A model generated the notes under the pieces. The model worked only from the letters and a program-made list of their open reading frames with translations. It searched no databases and was not told the DNA's origin. Shown in pieces: positions 1-10,300 of a stretch of 64,000 bases of DNA. The DNA comes from Ulva prolifera (taxonomy: Eukaryota > Chlorophyta > Ulvophyceae > Ulvales > Ulvaceae), in contig CM041196.1 of NCBI GenBank assembly GCA_023078555.1, positions 11,922,985 through 11,986,984 on the forward strand. The letters are read 5' to 3'. Position 1 is the stretch's first letter; each line of letters begins with the position of its first letter. A program made the translations under genes and the position numbers.

Positions 1-427
1 TTTCTAGCATGCTTAGGCATCGAAATTGGTATAATTGATACACAGAAAGCATACGCAAGTGGATTCTATCTGGTGGCAGAATCTCGGAGGTAGTAAGACA
101 AAGAAGTGACAGATACAACCTATATCTATTTGTCACTCTGAACACTCAAATGCATGTGCGCATGCTACATCAAGCAACCGTGTGCATTCATGAGGCGTGC
201 ATGCGCAGCGATGAGGGCAGCACGCCAAGTTATGTGAGTTAAATAGCCTAAAAAGCAGATTTTTTAATAAAAAATTTTTCGTTTAACTTGAAGCAAGTTA
301 CATAATAACTTGTCCAAGTTAATCGTAATAAAAACAATTAAGGGTTAATTAACAGGGCTTAATTTACTCCGAATTAGGCTTTTGGCAGGCTTAACTTGTA
401 ATTTGCAGCCCTACGTACGCTGTTCAC
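1..427. other. No gene; AT-rich island
   Basis: No supported reading frame. From about 237 to 410 the DNA is much more AT-rich than its surroundings and holds several copies of CAAGTTA and its complement TAACTTG in both orientations. The right edge ends TTTGCAGCCCTA at about 413, which resembles a hAT-type transposon end, and a weak inverted counterpart (GGGCAGC...CAAGTTA) lies near 214-232. No matching 8-bp target duplication is visible, so a decayed hAT-like miniature element is only a possibility. Confidence 0.25.
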
Positions 428-535
428 AGGTGAGATACGACACATGTAAATCTTGTCGAAGCAAAGGAATGCATAGGTGTTGTATTGATCTCAAGCAGAG
501 TCAATAGCAAATACTGATCACCTGCGATTCTCACA
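428..535 (+). mobile_element. LTR fragment of the Copia D family
   Basis: This stretch, ending TGATCACCTGCGATTCTCACA, is the inverted counterpart of the first part of the right-hand LTR of element D (from 30759). It shares the blocks TGTTGTATTGATCTC and GCAGAGTCAATAGCA with small differences. It ends exactly at the expected LTR terminus, CTCACA, at 535. No primer site follows, so it is a solo LTR remnant or a 3' LTR. The rest of the LTR is not recognisable to the left. It is an old fossil fragment. Confidence 0.6.
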
Positions 536-985
536 CCGTCCATGTTAGAATGCAAGCCCGAGTGGAAGCGCCACACAGTAAGTTGTGTGTAATATTCAGT
601 ACACAATATGTGTGCGGAGTACTTCGCACATGACGCTTGAGCTCTGGTATCACACATGCATGGTCAGCATCTAAGTCGAATACTTGGAACATGACCTTCT
701 TCGACCTATGCAGCGCGCTGGAATGCGTCTTCTCACTCGCGGACTAGTGAATGCCACGTGCCACCCTGTGCATGCATTGTCATGAGGACATGCCTTGGGT
801 GCTACGAGGCACTTTCACTACAGTCTAACAAGAGTAGGAGATGAACGATCATACGCTAGTCTAGGCAGTTGGATGTCATGTAGTACCTGCTAAGCATGGC
901 TACGTAAGGAGGCCGAGTCAGTGCATTCGCAGTCACGTTCAATGATGCGCCTGACTCACACATTTGATCATACTTCGAGAGGGGG
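536..985. other. No recognisable feature
   Basis: Only short overlapping open frames occur here, none with a recognisable motif. TGCATG and GCATGC words are frequent, as in other unannotated parts of the window. Confidence 0.4.
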
Positions 986-1772
986 TCATGCACTCCCGAT
1001 ACGAAGTGGTCCAAGTGAGGGTGCGAGAAATTGACGACGAGTTTGGTCGATTGGGGAACAGTTCAAGTATTGAAAGGGCTGAATGCCCAGAATGCGTCGT
1101 TTCAGCAGCCGCACGGGCGTTGAAGTGGCATAGATGCGTCGGCCATGGGGATGGAGACACATAGTCCCTTTAGCATCTGGCCCTGACCGGAGTGTGTGAT
1201 CGTACTCATACATCCAGGCGAACCCATCCAGGCGAACCCAAGTTTTAAGTCATGCGAGCTTGGGAGGCGGCAAATTGTAATTTGTGACGAAGTGCACGTG
1301 GTTACACACCTGGAGCCGAGATGTTTTTTGCCAACGCAATAACACAGATTTTGTGCAAAATGTTGTATAAATGAGTGCAAAAACGCAATGGAGATTGGGC
1401 AATGTTTTCAAATAATGTTTGGGGTGGGGAGTATTCGTTGATGCACAGTCGTAGGACGAGCATCCTCCCGCATCGGGCAGTGATGATAGTGATGGCAACA
1501 TGTTCAATCTTGCATGGCCACATGCGAATATCAGGCGCGCAGTCAAGTGGCATTTGCTGTTAAAAGTCCTGTTCATCTCCGGATCTGGCTCTTTGATCGG
1601 CTCCGCGCAGGCTTCCATGGACACGGAAGCATGCAACATACCATGCACGACCTCAGGCAAACCGGCGACAACTAGTGTTGCAAGAGTGAGGCTGTGAGTG
1701 CCTATCATGGATTTTTAAAAGTAACTGCTACCATTTTAGTTCCAAGGCAGCTAGGCATGTGCGTGGCCTACC
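986..1772 (-). repeat. Repeat R3, copy 1 (short form)
   Basis: This is one of two copies of a dispersed repeat; the other spans 43283-46250. The copies align from GCACTCCCGATAC through CAAACCGG to GGCA-CTAGGCATGTGCG, with many substitutions. Copy 1 lacks about 1.6 kb and a 579-bp transposon that are present in copy 2. On the minus strand both copies keep a frame around 1565-1708 with shared residues (MIG, TLV, EVVH, SVSMEAC, EPIK). This suggests a once-coding sequence. The longest minus frame is 1250-1708 (152 codons). A 14-bp unit, ATCCAGGCGAACCC, is duplicated in tandem near 1211-1238. The function is unknown; R3 lies directly downstream of the family G gene in copy 2. Confidence 0.7.
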
Positions 1773-3514
1773 CAAGATATTAAAGGGGATGCAAGCAGGA
1801 GTAACAAAAATGATGCGTGTCAATGAAACGCTAATGCAACGCCCTGAAGTACCTATAAGAACACCAAAGTCGCTTGATAATGGCCTAGTAACTCTTAGTG
1901 AGGCGCGAGCATGAGCACCTCGACAAGCTTGCAGCGGTCTCTTGCGAAACGAGTGGCGCCGAGTTGTACCTACTACATCGGAGGACGCGACTGTATTAGG
2001 AACACCAAACGAAGCCCCTTAGTACGCTTGTCACTTCTTAACTTGTTTTTTTTCTCGGAAGAACGTGTCTTTGGAGTAAAGGTTCGACAGACTTAACACG
2101 CGCATGCGGCAACAAGTCCAACAAAATTTGACGCACATCTGATCAACAAACATGAAGTCCAAAGGTCAATCTTTGACTCTATATCTCAAATTTCTCATGT
2201 ATACCATCTCGCACTCCCTTGGAAGTCCGCTCTGCATTGGCCCCTTTGCTTCGCCTTGCGTGCTCACAGGTGGGACTAGGCCAAATATGGTCAGGTAAGG
2301 TGACCAGATGCGCCAAAATCAATGACGTGGTTGTCCACATGTATGCCGTATGGACGCCACCGCGAAGTTATGTGCAAAGCAATCAACGGGGTCGGCACGA
2401 GGTTGACAGAAGGAGCTAGTACATCACGGGGACCAGCCCGTCTTTGCGTAGATCCTTCGACAATAGCTTGTTGCATTGTCTTACTCCGGCCGACGTGGCA
2501 GGCCATGAACTTGTGCCCACGGCAAGTGCATGTGATGTAAATGGGCTAAACAGCCTGCTAGAGAGCATGCGCACCATTGCGCTTGTCGTCACGCTTTGCA
2601 AAAGGGCCAATACTACGCATGCGCGCCTGTTGCATGATGTGTTGTGTGCTCGGCCGCGATGGCGACGGGCGCCACGTCGTCAGTTGCCCAGGGGCAATGG
2701 CGGTCTGGCACGCTGGGTTGGGGTGTTCGGGGATGCTCCTGTGTTGCTCATGTTGGGCGTGCTGTGAATGTGCTCGGGACCACCCATGAGAAACCCTAAA
2801 GGAGGAATACCAGGTCTCGGTCGTCGTCCTTGTCCTTCGGCAGCCTGGCGTCGGCCGTGATGTTGCTGGCTTGAACCCTACACGCATGCGGTGTATTGAT
2901 GTATCGGGCAGTTTGCGTGAAGCATATACACGCATGAGGTATTGCTGGCGTGGGTTGCGCCACCACAGCCGGGTAATGCATCTCGCCACTTCGGCGCAGC
3001 TGTGTGGAGGTCGGCGGCCGAAATGAAAATGACATGCCGCCGACAATCATGGGGCCTCGGCGGTGTCCCTGTATCATTTACCTTGCCGATATCACCTTTT
3101 TATTTCAGGGTCTCTCTACATCTCTTGAACGAGCACGGATTGCCGATGCCGAGACAGCTTCTGGTTCTTTGGGTAGAGCTGCACATGCGTGCTTTCTTGT
3201 TGCATCTCACGACAGTGAAGAGACCTTCGTGAGAGTACTTGCCACTTGGGCGGGCGGTGGTGCTGGAAGCAAACATGGATGCTGTCGTAGCGCGCACGAC
3301 CCTGATGGTTATCCGCGTGGCGCAGGCGCACGGCATCGCCACCGCCTCTTGCGCACCGGCCTCACAAATAGGCAGCGGTACCCGCGGCAATGCACATGCA
3401 ATGCGATCATGCACTGCGCAATCATACGCCATTTACCAACGTGTCCTCTTCATGATGTGATGACACATGATGACCCAGATGACGTAGACAAAGGGTGCAT
3501 CTGGTGTGGTTTCG
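1773..3514. other. 1.7-kb stretch absent from the paralogous copy
   Basis: In copy 2 (46.25 kb) R3 runs directly into R2. Here the two are separated by this stretch, so it is either an insertion here or a deletion there. I see no terminal inverted repeats or target duplication at the edges. Several frames of up to about 180 codons overlap on both strands (for example 3004-3543 plus and 2558-3046 minus) and contradict each other. None has a recognisable motif, so no gene is called. Confidence 0.4.
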
Positions 3515-3735
3515 GGGGACTCCATATGTGCTACGTTTATTAGTGTACGGAAGTGTACAACACACAATAATGGATTTACAAAAGAGTGCACGTATGCATT
3601 CCAGGCGGGCGGGCGGCCGGTGTAGCTCCGGAGTTTGTGACGCAGCGCGATACGCCGAGTGGTAAGAGCGTGGATACATGCGCTTCAACAAGATTCTGAT
3701 GGGCCCACATGATTACATGCTCCGATTGATGAGGT
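3515..3735 (-). repeat. Repeat R2, copy 1 (end of family G gene)
   Basis: It matches 46255-46470 over about 200 bp, from CTCCATATGTG through TGCATTCCAGGCG to CTGATGGGCCC. In copy 2 this DNA encodes the C-terminal end of the family G reading frame. Translated the same way on the minus strand, copy 1 keeps the pattern AHQ-[SN]-L-[AV]-EAH and LPLG-[AV]-S-[HR]-C. Differences fall mostly at tolerated positions, so the shared ancestor was coding. Only the end of the gene remains here. Confidence 0.65.
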
Positions 3736-4111
3736 GTGGCATGGAAGAATCGCGGCGTGCAAAGTGAATCGTATCATCAAGCTCCACACTGTTGAGAAGG
3801 GCGAGTCCTTCGTGTGCGTGCGCGGCCGGAGGTTTTGACGCAACGCGATGGTAGAATAGTCAAGTTTATCTAAGGGATCTAAGGGATCACAACCCTACAC
3901 TCTACAAAACCAACGGTTAGAGCTCTTTCGCATGTGAATCTCATCGTTAGAACGAAGGTCGTGGCTTGAATGCATACGTCACATTTATGTTGTAGCTTTG
4001 TTGATGATTTGGATTGTCCATATGCGCAAGCAAGACTGCACATGTGTGACAGCCCTTGTGACGGCCCGTGTACGTGGTCCGGAAGAATACGGCCCTCCCA
4101 AACCATCCTCT
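3736..4111. other. No recognisable feature
   Basis: Short unsupported frames only. Near 3830 the words TTTTGACGCAACGCGATG echo a piece of R2 (GTGACGCAGCGCGATA at about 3640), which hints at a further degraded repeat. Confidence 0.3.
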
Positions 4112-4320
4112 TCCTACTTTGTGGTGAGCTGCATCATCTCTTTGCGGTATTCATGCGTTGATCCAAGAGTGTTCCGTACACATAGCCTCTGTAGTGCGTC
4201 CCAAGCAATTTTCGCAGTCGCCGCCGTTGCTATATGTGAAACCATTTGTTCCGATATGTTGAATGAAATGCATGTTGCCGCTTCCATGTCCAACTGCAGT
4301 CGCTCTTCCACCGAAAGTCA
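4112..4320 (-). mobile_element. Copia gag fragment, element F family
   Basis: The minus-strand translation (MDMEAATCISF..., KIAWDALQRL, LGSTHEYRKEMMQL) closely matches the gag of element F at 63221-63724. This is the UBN2/Retrotran_gag type of Ty1/Copia gag. Only a short internal part of gag is present, with no LTR, protease or polymerase nearby. It is a broken fossil fragment and abuts the proline-rich minisatellite frame on its right. Confidence 0.7.
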
Positions 4321-4352
4321 CGTTATATATACTTCTTGGCACCTGAGTTTTG

Positions 4353-4575
4353 GAGTATGGACTGGTGCTTGCAGCGGAGGACTCGGTGTTTGAGATTGGA
4401 CTGTTGTTAGCAACAGAGGGCTGTGTGTTGGAGTGTGGCCTGATGCTTGCAGCAGAGGGCCGAGTGTAGGAGTCTGGATTGGTGCTTCCAACAGAGGGCT
4501 CGGTGTTTGAGATTGGATGCAGCTGGCAGCAAAGGGCTGAGTGTTGGAGTTTGGAATGGTGTTAGCAATGGGCAG
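4353..4575 (-). repeat. 39-bp coding minisatellite, about 5-6 units
   Basis: Tandem units start GAGTATGG, GAGATTGG, GAGTGTGG, GAGTCTGG, GAGATTGG and GAGTTTGG, each about 39 bp. On the minus strand they lie inside an open frame (4318-4629, 103 codons) that reads as 13-residue units of the type TPSPLL-x-A. The frame stays open through all units although the bases vary. It could be a degraded low-complexity region of a host or transposon protein. The start and any partner domain are unknown. Confidence 0.6.
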
Positions 4576-4629
4576 GGCCTCAACACTGACAGTCGGGGCT
4601 TCTTTTTCGGAGACTGTGCCAGTGGTCAT

Positions 4630-5990
4630 GGGGGGTGGGGCCGCATCTGTGGGGTACTAGCTGGTGGTAGGCTCGGACGAAGCGTCACAGTTGCCTTCAG
4701 CAGGCCATGGCGGTTGTGGCGGCAGGGGGCCCAGGCCGCCCCATGGCCTTCTCCATGGCTTGCGTGGCGGCCACTCTCTTGCCCGCTCTACCCGCCGCCT
4801 AGCAGCCTGGCAGCGCCTTGCACTTGCTCAAAACCGGCACGTCACAGCCCGCCAGTGTTAAGGGCTCAAAGCTGTTGCGGCACTCCAACAACTAGTAGAT
4901 CTGTCTGTTCTTGGGATTGTGAGATAGTTATGCAGCTCGGCATAGAGCCGTGTAGGCGGAAGCACAAATCAGGATATACCCAAGTAGGCAGAGTGCATTG
5001 TCCTCAATAAAAGCTCGAGCGAAAGCAAACGGGTCTCCACCATCCACAAGCAAAGGAAATGCATTGCAACAAATGAAGTAAACGCCGTCTTTGGCTTCCG
5101 TCTACACAGGTGGTCGCCCATAAGGTATGAGCGACTAGTTATGCGGCAACTTATGGCCGACTGAATTGCCATGGATGAATCGAAAAATGTGGCTGAGCAA
5201 TTCTCGACGACCGCATTATGTGTCAGAATTTCGTTTGCGGGCAAGATACGTACATCAACAAGACTGCATGCTTGCTTGTATGTTATACTTTGCGCAGTCA
5301 CAAGCTGCGTGCGTCGCGGTGGATGTTCGGGCCATGTCCGCAGCAGCGATCATCACGTTCGCGCTAGAGCTCTACATCAAATCCTCGTGGAACTGCGCGT
5401 AGATCCAAACGCAGCTGGTAGTAGCTTCTTAATTTATATCCCTGCGAAACCTCAAACTGCCTGATTCGTTGCAGTGCGCTTGTGTGACTGTTGTCATGAA
5501 CGAGAACCTATTATGTGTGCATTAGGAGGTTAGTAGTGCCTAAACCTAGAGAGCCGCCAGGTCGTACGAAAGGTCACTACATAGATCAGGGAGTATATTG
5601 CACTGGCTGTAAGACAGTGCGGGAACCTATGTAAGATGTAAGAGAAAGGTTACTTCAGACTTGGACGCAAACAACTATATACGACCATTCGTGCATGTCT
5701 ACCGTGGCCCAATGACAATGGCCCGGGGCGAGCCGCTCACGGAGCGCCCCAAGTATGCTTTTGAATACTGTCCTAACATAACACGGAATGAGCCCTTGGC
5801 CACCATACCCATGCGCAGACTTGCGCGCCATGCATTGCAGGTGTACCTAGACACTGATTTATGACAACTGCCCCCTGGTCGCCACTGATTCTCCCTTTCC
5901 GTGCCGATGACGGGCAATACACGAACGGGCGTTGTTGATTGATCCGGTGGCGCGATAGCGCAACATGCAGCTCCATACAAAGCATCATCT
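4630..5990. other. No recognised gene
   Basis: GC-rich at the left, mixed at the right. Overlapping frames on both strands, the largest 4447-5010 plus (187 codons, largely antisense to the minisatellite) and 5699-6049 minus (116 codons), show no motif I recognise. The minus frame near 5700-5990 is uninterrupted and continues beyond repeat R1, so a decayed exon is possible. Confidence 0.3.
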
Positions 5991-5994
5991 GAGC

Positions 5995-6266
5995 TGTCGG
6001 GATGGGACAAGACAGGGACAGACACTCGCAGACACGGGAATACAGACACAAGTACAGTCTTTGGGCTTCTTCAATTACATGCGGGATTCGGGAACACAAG
6101 TACGGGATCACTGCACTAAGGCATGATTGTAGCTATGTACTGGGCGGCACCCTTGGGCACGACAGGGAAGTACTACTGCATAAAGCTAGGCTCCGGTGCA
6201 GGCTGCACCCGGGTAGTCACATATGGACAGTGGCTACGGGAACCTTCCCGATGACAGACAGTTCAT
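5995..6266. repeat. Dispersed repeat R1, copy 1
   Basis: About 270 bp matches 58180-58472. Shared blocks are CAGACACGGG, CGGGATTCGGG, GGGCGGCACCC, CTCCGGTGCAGGCTGCACCC and CATATGG-CAGTGGCTACG, ending CAGAC-GTT. The flanks differ: to the right here is the remnant ORF at 6.3-6.9 kb, there the end of family G copy 2. The left part is rich in GGGACAGACAC-like short units. No terminal inverted repeats, poly-A or target duplication is evident, so the class is unknown. Confidence 0.65.
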
Positions 6267-6940
6267 CATCCGCCCTTAGCCGATCTCCCCCGAATTTGTT
6301 GAGCGCGGTGCGCGCTTTGGCGCCAATGATGTTTTCGTCTTGAGTTTTCTTTCGCTTAGGCCCAACCGTCTTCACGATGCTCTTCAGTTGCTGTGCTCTG
6401 TTCATGATTTTCGTGTTGAGCCCTTGCATGTTCTTAGGCCCGGCAGGCTCCCCCTTCCGTGCCCACACCAGCCGGTCGCAACCAAACTGTTTTGCGTTCG
6501 GATTGGCCCGCTGCAGAAGGCGCGCAACTTCCGGCTAACCCTTGGAGCTTGGTAGCTGCAGTCGATCAAGCCACCGAATAAGGTTGATCTGACACGTGCG
6601 TCTCCTGCCAGGCTGTTTTACATCTTGCATGCGTAGTTTTGTGCAGCTCCGGTGTTTAGTGATCGGTACACCAACATTGTTAGCCCACTGAACAGAAGAA
6701 ATACCCACATTCTGGGCCGCATCAACGTCTTTCCTTGCATAACGTGGATGAAGTGCTGCTGATATTCTCTGTTGTTGCTTCTTGTCACAGTGGCCTTGTT
6801 GTCGTCTAAGGCGTCCTCGCTGTCACTGAGGAAGAAGTTCAGATGCGTAGGCCTGTTATGGATGGTGACCTGCATCGGTTTCGCGTTTGGCGTATGAGAC
6901 AGATGATTGCAAGGCACAGTGCAAAGTCTCATGCTCAGCG
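6267..6940 (-). pseudogene. Unrecognised minus-strand ORF remnant
   Basis: One frame stays open on the minus strand from about 6900 to 6217 apart from a single stop near 6540. It gives roughly 220 codons with a basic, hydrophilic composition. Recognisable words are NVGISSVQWANNVG and, downstream, KARTALNKFGGDRLRADDEL. I do not recognise the family. Before element A inserted at 6940/13531 it lay directly downstream of the Plavaka-like transposase fragments. It may be that transposon's second gene or 3' part, or an unrelated host exon. Repeat R1 overlaps its 3' end. Confidence 0.35.
6936..6940. repeat. Target site duplication of element A (left)
   Basis: CAGCG sits immediately left of the LTR start TGTCAG and recurs at 13526-13530 immediately right of the other LTR end TGACA. 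Confidence 0.9.
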
Positions 6941-7288
6941 TGTCAGAAATCAGTTCGCATCTGCAGGTCAGACGCGCAGTCTTAGGTCAGGTCAGGTAAC
7001 CAGCATTCCATACCTGCTGCGCACAGAGGTAGAACCGAGGAATGCGGGGAGAATCAAGATACAGCTAGTACCGTGAAACAGTGATGATTGTGGTTACAGA
7101 TCTCAGTGTGCACATGCTTATATGCACACTGAACACACAAGGTTACGGCGGGAAACCCTCGCGGGATGTCTCTCACTACATCGAGACAATCTCGGTTGGC
7201 GGCTTACCCCTACACTGGATCCGCGGATCGTCCGTGCATGGGTGCACCTGTCACCACACTGCTGCCCGCAGGCTCATGCATTGTGACA
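6941..7288 (-). repeat. 3' LTR of element A
   Basis: 348 bp, TGTCA...TGACA. It holds an inverted repeat AGTGTGCA/TGCACACT around TTATA (near 7100-7130) and a near-palindrome GGATCCGCGGATC near 7218. A purine tract (GGGGGAG on the minus strand, 7289-7295) lies just inside it. Confidence 0.93.
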
Positions 7289-7300
7289 CTCCCCCATAAA
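7289..7300 (-). other. Polypurine tract of element A
   Basis: On the minus strand the internal region ends TTTATGGGGGAG directly against the 3' LTR. This is the expected plus-strand primer position. Element B has the same tract at 16304-16315. Confidence 0.75.
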
Positions 7301-10300
7301 CCCTGCTACGTCTTTTTTTTTTCTCCACTAGCTGGAGTTTATTACGAACCTCTAGCAAAGCAGGTTCGGGCAGCACTTTAGTAAACACGTCCGCTAACTG
7401 ATCAACAGTGCCTACCCATGCTACCTTAAGTTCATCCATCTGGACATATTCCCGCACTCGCAAGTGCCGCACACGAATGTGCTTGGATCTGTCAGTGGAC
7501 ACAGCATTAACAGCCAATATGTTGGCACTCTTATTGTCACCCCACAGAGTCGGCTTATGTGGGACGAGTTTCAAATCGAGAAGCAATTGCTTCACCCACA
7601 TCAACTCGTTGGCTGTTGCACTCATCGCAATGAGTTCAGCCTCTGTTGTGTCCCCAGCCACTATACTCTGCTTCTTCGAACGCCAGAGAACACAATTCCC
7701 ATGTACCCGAATAACCATACCAGACACGCTTTTCAGATCAGCAGAGTTCGCAAAGTCTGCATCTGAAAAAGCCTCTAATAAACACCCGTGTCCCTCAGAG
7801 CCTACAAATTTTATTCCTAACTTCTTTGTGGACTGCAGGTATCTCAGAACATGTTGCACGGCAAACCAATGTTCTTTCAGACTACTAGACATGTGCCGGG
7901 CCAGGGCATGTGCCACATAGCTCAGGTCAGGTCGTGCCACTCCTGCAATATACTGGATGCTCCCTACAACACTCATGAACCTGGAATGCTCAGCAGCACT
8001 GGCTTTCTCCAGGTCAGGATGCTCTTTCACACTCCTTACTTGTTGCCGCGGCACTAAGGGAGTGGGAGATTTGTGACAGTCAGACATACTGTACTTTTCA
8101 AGCAAGTTCTGGATTTTGTTTCGTTGTGTCATGATGATTGTTTTGGCCTTGCGATCACGCATGATCTCTGTGCCAAGTGCCCATGCAAGTTCACCTAGAT
8201 CTCTGCCTTCGAATTTCGTGAGAATGATATCGACAAGTTCTTGCAGCCCCGTAGAGCTGCTGAAAATGAACAAGTCATCAACCCATAAGAAAATGAAGCA
8301 ACGACCAGATGTTTTAACATACAGTCCGGGATCACTCTGTGCGCACACAAATCCCATCTCAGCTAAGACCTTTATTAAAGCTTTATGCCACTCGCGAGCA
8401 GCTTGCTTCAGGCCATACAAGGTTTTATGCAATCGCCATACATGTGCTGTCCTGTCAGTGAAGAACGGGGGCTGTTCAACGAACACTTCCTCCTCCAACT
8501 CACCATTCAGAAAAGCGCATTGAATGTCTATGTGCCTAATCTCTAAATCTTCCTGAGCAGCAATTGACAGCAACACACGCAGTGTCGCATAACTACCGAC
8601 AGGAGACCAGGTCTCGAAAAAGTCTATACCTTCTACCTGAGAAAAACCACGAGCTACATATCGTGCCTTATACCGCTGAATCTCACCAGCAGGCCCACGC
8701 TTGATCTTGAGCACCCATTTGCCCGAGATAGCCCGTTTGCCCGCAGGCAGATAGCACAACCCGAAGGTTCCGTGCTCACCCAGTGCATCTACCTCCTCCT
8801 ACATGGCACGCAACCATGCATCCCTGTCAGCACTCGCAAGTGCTTCCTTCAAAGAAGGCATATCAGGGTTGGAGGGCTTCTGCTTCCTGGCGGCAGCTGC
8901 TCTGCGCGACCCACGACGCTGAGCATTCTGCTGCTCGCCAGGCTCCACATGCTGAGGCTTCAGGCCTGCACAGGACACTCCACAGTCAGCCGCGGCTGAT
9001 GTGTCCTGGTCGCAGGCTGAAACATCAATAGCAGCTACAACTGTCTCACTACTAGCAATGTCAGAGCCCGCAGGCTCATGCATATGCACAGCTGCTACAT
9101 CCGCAGCCAATGGAACAAGGCGTCTGCGTACAAGAGGATTGATTTTTATGCGAGGCAAGGCGGCTGGAATGGCCCTCACCTCGTCAGGCAAATCAACCCC
9201 AACTGCGGCTGAGGGGTCCGGATCCTCTCCCCCTAATTCGGACCCGGTCTCCACCTCATCTGGCCCATCCTCCCAGAAGGGCCTCGGCGCCTCAGCTCCT
9301 CGCAAGGGCTGAGCAACTGCCCCCGCGCCAGATGCTGAGGCCGCTGCCGAATTACTCCCAGAACGGACCCGCTGAGCCTCCAGATTCTGATGAGCCGCAG
9401 CTCTTTCATCATCTGAGACGGTGTAGTCCATGCGCTGTTCGTCATCGTCGTCATAGATGCCGGGACCGTCGTCATCCTCATCCATGTCGTCATCAGACGC
9501 ACTGACCGACATTGGAACCGGAAACGCAGCTTCTACACCAGGGTCGTGCAACACGGCATTTCGTGTGACAACATACTGTGCAGTGCGAGAGGGCATGGCG
9601 ACAGGATGATGCACTTCGCCGTGCACACGAGGGGGAACAGGGACGTCAGGGTGAGCAGCAGCTCTAGATGTCGCACGTGTGCGATGCAAAGCTGCTTTGG
9701 CTATTTCCGGTGTTGCCCTAGAAGGGTCACGTCGGATAATCTCCGCAGAGGAGCCAGCTCCAAATCGTGGAGAGTACACAGCAGGACTGGGTTCAGGGTT
9801 GTCCTGCCGGAATGTCATTTCCATGACAGGAACCCTACCATGACCAGGGGGGGTGTGAAGCTAGTCACGCAGACGGCGCAACACTCCCCCATCATACGTG
9901 TGCTCTGCCGCGAAAGGAGGGACATCTGCATCGATCACACGCTCACCCTCATCGTCCCCCTCGAAGGTAACCGTATAGGAGTTCGCAAACTCCTTAGGCT
10001 CCCGCTTGTCCACAACGGCGGACGCATCGTACTTACGTACGTGCCTGATCATCTGATCAGCAGTGCACATGACCTGACGCACAACAAAAACCCTACCCCC
10101 AGGAACATCCTGGGCGTACACACGCTGCATGCTGGGGCCTAGACCAGCCCCGACCCAGTATGCAGGCACACCCCGAGGGGACAACTTCCGCTGCTTGTCA
10201 TCCCTAGGGTATGCATACACCTCAGCCCCCCACGGACGCTGCTGCCGCAGCAGATCTTGGAACACCTCAACGGAGGTGTCTCTGAAAAAGGCCATATAAG

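Noticed and set aside
2558-3543. Overlapping 162- and 179-codon ORFs on opposite strands
   Set aside because: They conflict with each other and neither has a recognisable feature. They are likely chance frames in GC-rich DNA.
3640-3680. tRNA-like A-box (TACGCCGAGTGG)
   Set aside because: No B-box or cloverleaf follows, and the stretch belongs to repeat R2, whose minus strand is coding.
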